From contig JAFYMM010000232.1 of NCBI GenBank assembly GCA_017550055.1, forward strand, positions 1-5,635: 5,635 nt of DNA, given 5' to 3'. Each line of letters starts with the position of its first letter. The first letter of the stretch is position 1. The notes beneath the pieces were generated by a model. The model was not told the DNA's origin, searched no databases, and worked only from the letters and a program-made list of their open reading frames with translations. The DNA comes from Paludibacteraceae bacterium. Lineage in GTDB: Bacteria > Bacteroidota > Bacteroidia > Bacteroidales > Paludibacteraceae. This document shows, piece by piece, positions 1 through 5,635 of this stretch. Position numbers and translations under genes: made by a program.

Positions 1-1
1 G

Positions 2-2665
2 AATAATCCGCCTGCTATTGTGATTGATAATATACAGTTAGCATCGCAAAGTTGTGGAAAGCCTGAGAATGTGACTGTTGGTGCGTTGTCAAGTGATATA
101 ACTGTGTCGTGGAATGGTGGTGCAACAGGCTATGAATTGATGTATAGAAAATATGGCGAAAAAGAGGCGCATGAGGTGAAAGGCATCAATAGAACAACTC
201 ACACGTTGAAAAATATGGAAGAGGGAGTGTATGATGTGTTTGTGCGTGGTTGTTGTCCAAATGATACATCGGTGTGGGTGGCAGTAAATAATGTGTTGGC
301 TTATGACCCTGCGGCGCATTGTATTGACTTTATCAATTGGGAAAATCCGGGAACTGTATTTGGTATAGGAACTCATACGTTGGGCGGTAAATTTGTGGAT
401 GGTAAGTTTGTGCCAAATGTGAATACGTCGTCTAATAGGAGTGGAGCTGTAGATTTTGGTTATAATTCGAAGACGTCGCGTCATACAAAACATTATATTC
501 CAGGGGAAAAAGACATACGTACAGGTAATGAGTTGCCAACCGTGCCAGAAGGAGAGGTGGTGTCGGTGAGATTAGGTAATTGGGATATAAATGGTGAATT
601 TGAGAGTGTTACTTATACGCATCAGATTGATTCGGGGTCGAATATGATTCTGACATTGAAATATGCGGTCGTGATTCAAGATCCGGGACATGATAGGGAA
701 CAACAACCTGTGTTTATGCTTGAGTTGTTGGATGAATATAACAATCCGTTGGATGTCTCGGGTTGTGGTGATGCGAACTTTGTAGCAGATACGAAGGCGT
801 TGATAGGTAGTCCTAATGCAGATGGTACATGGCATGTTATTGGAAGTGGAGATGAGACTGTTTTGTGGAAAGAGTGGACTACGATTGGGATTAATGTGGG
901 TCAATATGCAAAGAATGGTCCATTGAAATTTAAAATACGTTTGACAACATACGATTGCGCTCAAGGTGGTCACTATGGTTATGCTTATTTCACATTGAGT
1001 TGTTCGGAAGGAAAAATTGAGGGCTTGTCATGTGGAGAAAATGCAGGAAAAGAGATTAAAGCGCCATTCGGGTTTAACTATAGATGGTATCGCGCGCGCG
1101 ATGGCAAAACGGCATGTACAACACAAAATTTGCAGACATTAGAGCCAAATGATACAGCATTGTATAAATGTAAGGTGATGTTTGCGCAAGATTCAGCTTG
1201 TTATTTTGAGTTGGATGCGGAATTGTTGCCTCGATTCCCTAAAGCACAATTTTCGCCAAAGTGGGTTCCTCGTAATTGTAATGAAAATTATATAAAATTT
1301 CAAAATACGAGTCATGTGACAACAGCTCGTGGAGCAACGGGTGAAAAATGTGAAACTTATCGTTGGTATTTGAAGAATGGAACTGATGTTGAGTTGATAC
1401 ATGAAGGCGATAGCCTTGAATATAGATTCCCTAATGGAGGTGGTGAATATGAAGTGATGTTGAGTGCGGGTATCTCGGCAGATGAATGTATTCATGATAC
1501 TGTAATTAAGGTGATTGTGCCTCGTTTGGGCGCAGTAGTGGATACTATTTCAGATACGATTTGTGAAGGTAAATCGGTGAAAATAGAGGGTCGTAAATAT
1601 ACACAAGAGGGTGTGTTTAGGGTGTTTAGAGGAAATTCGTTTGGTGGATGCGACTCTACAGTTTATCTTGATTTGAAGGTTATACCAAAAGAGCATGATA
1701 CGATAGAGGCTTACATGTGTAGTGGTGAATATTATGAAATCAATGGACAAGTGTACACCAAAACAGGTAAGTATAGAACAAAATATACATCTGCGTGTGG
1801 ATGTGATAGCATTGTTACAATAGTATTGTCGGTGGCAAATATGAATGTACCAAAGAGTATAGATTTGTGTAGTGGCGATAATTTGGTAATAGAATATGAA
1901 GCGTTAGATGCTGTTTTTACATCTTATGAAATATTGTTTAGCGATGCTGCAAAAGCAATAGGATTGAAAGATATTGGTGTACGTGAATTGCCAGCAGATG
2001 GTCGCATTGTGTTGTTGGCGAGCGATTTGACCGATAATAGAAGTGTGATGAATCCTATTCGTCCAGATAAATATTCGATGAAAGTTGTTTTCTATTACAC
2101 GACAGATAAGGGGGAAGAGACTACATGTACGCATGAGGTAGAATTAAATGTGCTTTATGCTTCGGCGACAATGGAACAAAAGTTTGAGAACTTGATTGCA
2201 TTGATGGATGAGGAACATAATGGAGGTTATGAATTTGAATATTATCAGTGGTATAGAAATGGAATTCCATTGGAGGGCGAGAATAGTATGTATTTATATT
2301 TAGATGGTTATGAATTGAATGCGCAAGATGTATATACTGTAGGATTGATTCGAAAAGGAGAAACCGTAGAGATTATGACTTGTGGATTACGATTGAATTC
2401 GGGAGTGCCTGTTGATTATGTTGATTATGTTGATGCAGAGTTGGTTTCGAATGTAATAGAATTGGGAGAAAATGCTGTAATTTTGTTGTCAGATGAGTGT
2501 GATGGTTGTGTGGTGCGTTGCTGGACAATGACAGGTGTTTTGATGGGAGAGGAGATGGTAAAAACTAATGGAATCATATCTATAACACCAAGACAACAAG
2601 GTGTTTATATGTTTGAAATAGGCATAAATGAAAGACGATTATTGCAAAAAGTAATAATTAAGTAG
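2..2665 (+). CDS. Large multi-domain T9SS-type surface protein (gene A), 5' partial
   Basis: The frame is open from base 2 to the TAG at 2663-2665, giving 887 visible residues. The true start lies upstream: the GTG at 20 falls inside a conserved 'IDNIQL' strand that sits at residue 204 of the paralogue downstream, so about 196 residues are missing. Modules in fragment numbering: end of a jelly-roll (1-13); fibronectin III-like (about 18-101, with 'SW', 'YELMYR' and a 'CCPNDTSVW' end); a beta-sandwich module (107-334) with VRLGNW at 189-194, QDPGH at 226-230 and a 'DC..GGHYGYAYF' end; an Ig-like segment with Cys344, a 'YRWY' core and Cys400; a PKD-like segment (about 426-508); two GCDS repeats (518-560, 570-611); a module with NGGYEF and YQW (618-798); and a sorting-domain-like tail (818-887). 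No catalytic motif is seen. By family resemblance it is probably an exported adhesin-like or binding protein; its ligand is unknown. The frame is very secure, the function only general. Confidence 0.95.
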   Translation, partial: NNPPAIVIDNIQLASQSCGKPENVTVGALSSDITVSWNGGATGYELMYRKYGEKEAHEVKGINRTTHTLKNMEEGVYDVFVRGCCPNDTSVWVAVNNVLAYDPAAHCIDFINWENPGTVFGIGTHTLGGKFVDGKFVPNVNTSSNRSGAVDFGYNSKTSRHTKHYIPGEKDIRTGNELPTVPEGEVVSVRLGNWDINGEFESVTYTHQIDSGSNMILTLKYAVVIQDPGHDREQQPVFMLELLDEYNNPLDVSGCGDANFVADTKALIGSPNADGTWHVIGSGDETVLWKEWTTIGINVGQYAKNGPLKFKIRLTTYDCAQGGHYGYAYFTLSCSEGKIEGLSCGENAGKEIKAPFGFNYRWYRARDGKTACTTQNLQTLEPNDTALYKCKVMFAQDSACYFELDAELLPRFPKAQFSPKWVPRNCNENYIKFQNTSHVTTARGATGEKCETYRWYLKNGTDVELIHEGDSLEYRFPNGGGEYEVMLSAGISADECIHDTVIKVIVPRLGAVVDTISDTICEGKSVKIEGRKYTQEGVFRVFRGNSFGGCDSTVYLDLKVIPKEHDTIEAYMCSGEYYEINGQVYTKTGKYRTKYTSACGCDSIVTIVLSVANMNVPKSIDLCSGDNLVIEYEALDAVFTSYEILFSDAAKAIGLKDIGVRELPADGRIVLLASDLTDNRSVMNPIRPDKYSMKVVFYYTTDKGEETTCTHEVELNVLYASATMEQKFENLIALMDEEHNGGYEFEYYQWYRNGIPLEGENSMYLYLDGYELNAQDVYTVGLIRKGETVEIMTCGLRLNSGVPVDYVDYVDAELVSNVIELGENAVILLSDECDGCVVRCWTMTGVLMGEEMVKTNGIISITPRQQGVYMFEIGINERRLLQKVIIK
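386..415 (+). repeat. 15-base tandem duplication encoding GKFVD-GKFVP
   Basis: The 12-mer 'ggtaaatttgtg' at 386-397 recurs at 401-412 with one mismatch, an in-frame repeat with a 15-base period. It lies in a loop of gene A that is longer than the matching part of gene B, which lacks it. It looks like a small local duplication. Confidence 0.75.
1553..1834 (+). repeat. Two tandem 'GCDS' protein repeats in gene A
   Basis: Two units of about 42 residues (518-560 and 570-611) share the pattern 'C.G....I.G..Y...G..R......GCDS.V...L.V'. The cysteine pairs are 521/550 and 573/601; the second unit has an extra cysteine two residues before Gly-Cys-Asp-Ser. Units of this type recur in secreted Bacteroidota proteins. 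Each is probably a small beta-rich domain with one disulfide. Their DNA is well diverged, so recent slippage is unlikely. Confidence 0.8.
2411..2434 (+). repeat. 9-base tandem repeat encoding VDYVDYVD
   Basis: 'gttgattat' occurs twice in full and once in part ('gttgat'), an exact run of 2.7 copies in frame. It lies in the linker between the NGGYEF/YQW module and the sorting-domain-like tail of gene A. Because the unit is a multiple of three, slippage would change linker length without shifting the frame. Confidence 0.85.
2453..2662 (+). other. Sorting-domain-like C-terminal domain of gene A (T9SS type A-like)
   Basis: The last 70 or so residues (818-887 of the fragment) have the ending expected of a T9SS type A sorting domain: a 'CWTMTGVLMGEE' strand in the place of the usual 'iyd.tGrlv' strand, then 'ITPRQQGVYMFEI' in the place of 's.l..GvYiv.i', and a basic end 'RRLLQKVIIK'. 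Such domains direct passage through the outer membrane by the type IX system and are then removed. The usual 'YPNP' near the domain start is absent and three cysteines are present (833, 836, 840), so the copy is divergent. The assignment is from memory of the family. Confidence 0.65.
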
Positions 2666-2694
2666 GAACAAACCAAAATCTATATATCTATTCT
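2666..2694 (+). other. Short A-rich intergenic gap between genes A and B
   Basis: These 29 bases hold an A-rich stretch followed by 'tatatatctattct' directly before the ATG. I see no Shine-Dalgarno sequence, which fits Bacteroidota, where A-rich leaders are common. I see no hairpin with a T-run, and no match to the Bacteroidota promoter (TTTG about 19-21 bases before TAnnTTTG) here or in the last bases of gene A. The gap therefore reads as an operon junction. Confidence 0.6.
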
Positions 2695-2760
2695 ATGAAA
2701 ACTATCCGACATTTATTTTTATTGTTGTTTTTGTCTGTAGGTTTTATGCTCTATGGGCAA
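2695..2760 (+). other. Signal peptide of gene B
   Basis: Residues 1-22 have a short basic start (Lys2, Arg5), a hydrophobic core of Leu, Phe and Val from about residue 7 to 19, and a polar 'YGQ' end just before Asp23. Cleavage is probably after Gly21, leaving an N-terminal Gln, or after Gln22. There is no lipobox cysteine, so this is a Sec signal peptidase I type and not a lipoprotein. It supports both the start codon and export across the inner membrane, the first step for T9SS cargo. Confidence 0.88.
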
Positions 2761-5635
2761 GATAATACTTCTTTCCAAGCATTACCTTATTTTTGTGGAT
2801 TTGAAAATCCAAAAGATACTGCAGGTACGTATGGATGGAAATTTGAAAAACGTGCGAAGATAAAGCATACTTTTACCGTAGGTAATGCAGTTCATCGTAT
2901 GGGTGCGAATGCAATGTATGTATCTGCAGATAGTGGTGCTACAGCGGGTTATGCCTACTCTACATCTGGTAGTACAGTTGTGGCGTATAAGGCATTTAAA
3001 TTGGAAGCTGGTACGTACGATTTGGTATTTGATTATCGATTGCAAGGTGAGGATCATGAAAATTCGGATGTAATGCGAGTGGCTTTTTATTCAGGTACAA
3101 AACCTTCGGCTGTGGCGATGAACGGTTTTCCACAATATGCTTTAGATAATCCATTTAAAAGTAAAGATGGAACAGAAATATTTAAGACTACATTGTGGAC
3201 TCAGGTAGAGGGACAAGTGGTTGCTCCAGCAGATGGAAACTATTATTTGGTGTTTTTGTTTAAAGAGGATGGAGATAAAAATATCTATAATCCAGGAGCT
3301 TGTATTGATAATATTCAATTAGATAAGGCTAAAACTTCGGATGATTGTGCCGAAAAACCTAAAAATATTAAGATAGATAAAGATGCTTCGGGTATTAAGT
3401 TGAGCTGGGATGGTCATGCCGATTCGTATGAAATAATCTATTATAGAATGTCATCAATTGCAGATACAACTTACACGTTGGTAAGTGGTATTCAAAGTAA
3501 AGAGTATTCTATTCCGTATGCAGTAATTCCAGAAGGTGTTTATAATTTTAGAATACGTTCGTTATGCTCAAATGATACAAGTTTTTGGGTTGAAAAGTCG
3601 AATTATATTGTTTATAATGACAGTAAACATTGCTTGAATTATATGGATTTTTCGGCTAATGGGACCACTTGTATGTATGGAGATTTTGCAGACCCAGCAT
3701 CTCGTGCGCGTGTTGTAGATTATGGATATGAGAGCCGTCATAGTATTCATACTGTGCACTATATGAACGATGAATATGATAGATTGACTGGTTATAAGTT
3801 GAAAACTGTGCCAGAAGGTCAGATTGCTTCGGTGCGTCTTGGCAACTGGACAGAAGGTGGACATGGAGATTCGCCTATTGGAGGTTCTGTTTCGGGACAG
3901 ATAGTATATACATATACAATTCCATACGACAAATCGGTGTTGCTGTTACATTATGCGGCGGTGTTGCAATATGCGGCGCATCACCCTGCGAATATGCAAA
4001 CACGTATTCAAGTGCAGATAAAGGATATGAAAGATTTGACATTAGAGTGTGCGTCTGCAGATTTTAATGCTCGTGATGTGTCGGAGGGAAATACGCGTGG
4101 ATGGCAAACATATCAGCCTTTAGAGGGTGAAACATTAGAGCCAACATGCCCTATAAAATGGTTGGATTGGAGTGTTTTGGGGATGAATTTGAGTAATTAT
4201 GCAGGACAAACAGTTAAGATTGTATTAACATTGAATGCATGTGAGGCAGATTATCACTTTGCGTATGGCTATTTTGCTTTGGATTGTACGGAAGGCGAAG
4301 TGGAAGGTTTGAGTTGTACGGAAAAAGCCGATACTTTATTTGTGCCTGATGGGTTTAATTATTTGTGGTATGTGAAGGGAGATAAGAATAAAACACCAGT
4401 TAGCACAGAACGTTATTTTGTTCCAGAAGAGAATGATATAAATTCTTATGTTGTGGAATTGATATATCCAGAGGATAATGGATGCTATTTTACTTTAGAA
4501 GCTAATGTATGGCCTCGCGTGCCACAAGTGGATATGGAGTATGAAGTTAATCCGCAAAATTGTATTAACTATGTGGATATAACTAATAAGAGTAGAATGG
4601 TTGATTTGAAAATGGATGAGCAGGGGAATGTGTTGGATACAATTGAAGTGAGCAGTGGGGATGCTCAATTAAAAGATTATTATTGGGAGATAAAGAGCAA
4701 TAAAGAGGGTACTGTATTTAGAAATGGGCAAACTGTCTCAACAGAGATTAATCCTCGCATTGTTGCTGCAAGTGAAGGTGATACGTTTATTGTAGTGTTG
4801 AGAGGTTTGTATAACACATGTGAAGATATTAGAGAGTTTGAAATTAAAGCAAGTGCAGTTCAGCCTTCGTTTGGAGTAACTGACATGTATATATGTGATG
4901 GAAAAACAGTTGAATTTAATGGAAAAATATATACAGAACCAGGAACTTATAAAGATACATTGCAATCGGTATATGGTTGTGATTCTATTTTGCAATTAAA
5001 TTTACGCACTTTGTTGGCTGATACAATTCATTTGGACACAATGATATGTTCTGCTGAAACGCCATATTTCTGGAAAGGTGAATGGTTGGATAGCACAGGT
5101 GTATATGAAAAAGGAGTTTCAAGTTTCTTAGGTTGCGATTCTGTTTATTATATTTTGAATTTGACAGTATTTGAATCGTTAGAGTTGAAAATAGATGAAT
5201 TACCTGAAATATGTGAAGATAATGAATTTTTTGAGATAAATTATACTGTATTAGAGGGTTATGTTTCGGGTTATAGTGTGCATTTTTTGGATAATGCTAA
5301 AAATGCTGGATTTGAGGATTTTGAAGAGGAGTATGAAATAGGAATTGGACCTGATTCGTTGGGTAAAATAGAGATAAATTTGCCCAAAGGAATTAAACCT
5401 AATAATAGATATGGTGCAGTTTTGAGTTTTTATAATCAAAATTGTGGGGATGTAGAGTATACGATAGAGTTTGATGTGTTATATTCGAGTGATATTATTG
5501 CTCAACGCTGGAATGATGTTTTGGCGGTTAAGAATAGCGATTATAATGGAGGATATGAATTTGTGGCTTATCAATGGTTTTTGAATGGTATGCCATTGGA
5601 AGGATTTACTACATCTCAATATTATACAGGTGCTA
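2695..5635 (+). CDS. Large multi-domain exported protein (gene B), paralogue of gene A, 3' partial
   Basis: The frame is open from ATG 2695 to the window edge, 980 residues without a stop. The start is chosen because it begins a clear signal peptide (residues 1-22). Modules: N-terminal jelly-roll of the MAM/'choice-of-anchor J' kind (about 30-209, opening 'LPYFCGFENP' and closing 'IDNIQL'); fibronectin III-like domain (218-307); beta-sandwich with VRLGNW at 380-385 (about 313-531); Ig-like segment with Cys541, Trp558 and Cys597; PKD-like segment (about 617-718); GCDS repeats (730-773, 781-825); then a module (about 835 on) with Cys840, Cys917, NGGYEF at 951 and YQW at 959-961, cut by the edge. 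By comparison with gene A, about 118 residues remain, including the sorting domain, for a total near 1,100. It starts 29 bases after gene A with no visible terminator, so co-transcription is likely. It is probably a secreted or surface-attached binding protein; no enzyme motif is seen and the ligand is unknown. Confidence 0.95.
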   Translation, partial: MKTIRHLFLLLFLSVGFMLYGQDNTSFQALPYFCGFENPKDTAGTYGWKFEKRAKIKHTFTVGNAVHRMGANAMYVSADSGATAGYAYSTSGSTVVAYKAFKLEAGTYDLVFDYRLQGEDHENSDVMRVAFYSGTKPSAVAMNGFPQYALDNPFKSKDGTEIFKTTLWTQVEGQVVAPADGNYYLVFLFKEDGDKNIYNPGACIDNIQLDKAKTSDDCAEKPKNIKIDKDASGIKLSWDGHADSYEIIYYRMSSIADTTYTLVSGIQSKEYSIPYAVIPEGVYNFRIRSLCSNDTSFWVEKSNYIVYNDSKHCLNYMDFSANGTTCMYGDFADPASRARVVDYGYESRHSIHTVHYMNDEYDRLTGYKLKTVPEGQIASVRLGNWTEGGHGDSPIGGSVSGQIVYTYTIPYDKSVLLLHYAAVLQYAAHHPANMQTRIQVQIKDMKDLTLECASADFNARDVSEGNTRGWQTYQPLEGETLEPTCPIKWLDWSVLGMNLSNYAGQTVKIVLTLNACEADYHFAYGYFALDCTEGEVEGLSCTEKADTLFVPDGFNYLWYVKGDKNKTPVSTERYFVPEENDINSYVVELIYPEDNGCYFTLEANVWPRVPQVDMEYEVNPQNCINYVDITNKSRMVDLKMDEQGNVLDTIEVSSGDAQLKDYYWEIKSNKEGTVFRNGQTVSTEINPRIVAASEGDTFIVVLRGLYNTCEDIREFEIKASAVQPSFGVTDMYICDGKTVEFNGKIYTEPGTYKDTLQSVYGCDSILQLNLRTLLADTIHLDTMICSAETPYFWKGEWLDSTGVYEKGVSSFLGCDSVYYILNLTVFESLELKIDELPEICEDNEFFEINYTVLEGYVSGYSVHFLDNAKNAGFEDFEEEYEIGIGPDSLGKIEINLPKGIKPNNRYGAVLSFYNQNCGDVEYTIEFDVLYSSDIIAQRWNDVLAVKNSDYNGGYEFVAYQWFLNGMPLEGFTTSQYYTGA
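3952..3978 (+). repeat. Direct 9-base repeat 'tatgcggcg' (encoding YAA) in gene B
   Basis: Exact copies at 3952-3960 and 3970-3978 are separated by 9 bases, in frame, encoding YAA-VLQ-YAA-HH. In gene A the matching stretch reads YAV-VIQ-DPG-H, so the second copy stands where the paralogue keeps DPG. Confidence 0.8.
4882..5169 (+). repeat. Two tandem 'GCDS' protein repeats in gene B
   Basis: Residues 730-773 and 781-825 repeat the same unit as in gene A, with cysteine pairs 734/762 and 785/814. The first copy is canonical ('ICDGKTVEFNGKIY...GCDSI'). The second has Trp in the 'Y.FWKGEWL' stretch where the others have 'I.G..Y'. Same number and position of repeats in both genes shows that the pair existed before the gene duplication. 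Confidence 0.8.

Noticed and set aside
20..22. GTG as the start codon of gene A
   Set aside because: It lies within the conserved 'IDNIQL' strand that is about 200 residues into the paralogue, and the frame is open back to the window edge. The true start must be upstream.
89..493. 134-residue open frame on the minus strand
   Set aside because: It is antisense to the well-supported FN3-like region of gene A, is rich in Ile, His, Thr and Arg as expected of a shadow, and has no recognisable domain. The other minus-strand frames (for example 572-973, 1193-1495, 3568-3864 and 4738-4995) are rejected for the same reason.
1553..1834. CRISPR or DNA-level repeat array
   Set aside because: The periodic signal is in the protein only. 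The DNA of the units is diverged, and there are no identical repeats with unique spacers.
2640..2694. Promoter or terminator between genes A and B
   Set aside because: No TAnnTTTG element with a correctly spaced TTTG and no stem with a T-run could be found; the gap is too short to hold both.
2885..3073. 62-residue + strand open frame inside gene B
   Set aside because: It overlaps the jelly-roll domain of gene B in another frame, and its sequence is low in complexity with no family resemblance.
2..5635. A previously undescribed enzyme or defence system
   Set aside because: All visible modules are beta-rich binding or structural types known from secreted Bacteroidota proteins, with no catalytic, nuclease, ATPase or transposase motif.

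Overview
The window looks like chromosomal DNA of a member of the Bacteroidota, most likely an uncultured or host-associated Bacteroidales. The reasons are the protein architecture (jelly-roll, fibronectin III-like, Ig/PKD-like and 'GCDS' modules ending in a sorting-domain-like tail), the absence of a Shine-Dalgarno sequence before the one visible start codon, and the moderately AT-rich composition. The genus cannot be told from this sequence. No RNA gene, mobile element, CRISPR array, enzyme or regulator is visible.

Layout: two large genes on the + strand fill almost everything. Gene A (2-2665) has lost its beginning to the left edge and ends at a TAG stop. After a 29-base gap, gene B starts at ATG 2695 with a signal peptide and runs off the right edge still open. 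A and B are diverged tandem paralogues. From the left edge A matches B module by module, starting at B residue 199 or so: fibronectin III-like domain, a 'VRLGNW' beta-sandwich module, a cysteine-paired Ig-like segment, a PKD-like segment, two GCDS repeats, then a 'NGGYEF..YQW' module. A also shows the end that B lacks here, and B shows the beginning that A lacks here. Together they give a model of a full protein of about 1,080-1,100 residues: signal peptide, N-terminal jelly-roll, the shared modules, and a C-terminal domain of about 70 residues resembling a type IX secretion (T9SS) type A sorting domain.

Inferred role: both are probably exported, cysteine-rich, multi-domain surface or secreted proteins, adhesin-like or ligand-binding rather than catalytic, and probably co-transcribed. 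What they bind cannot be read from the sequence. The most useful observations are the tandem paralogy, the loss of a conserved motif in B next to a short direct repeat, a degenerate cysteine-bearing sorting domain in A, and the coincidence of the GCDS repeats with the Bacteroides O-glycosylation sequon. I found no convincing evidence of a wholly new kind of system.
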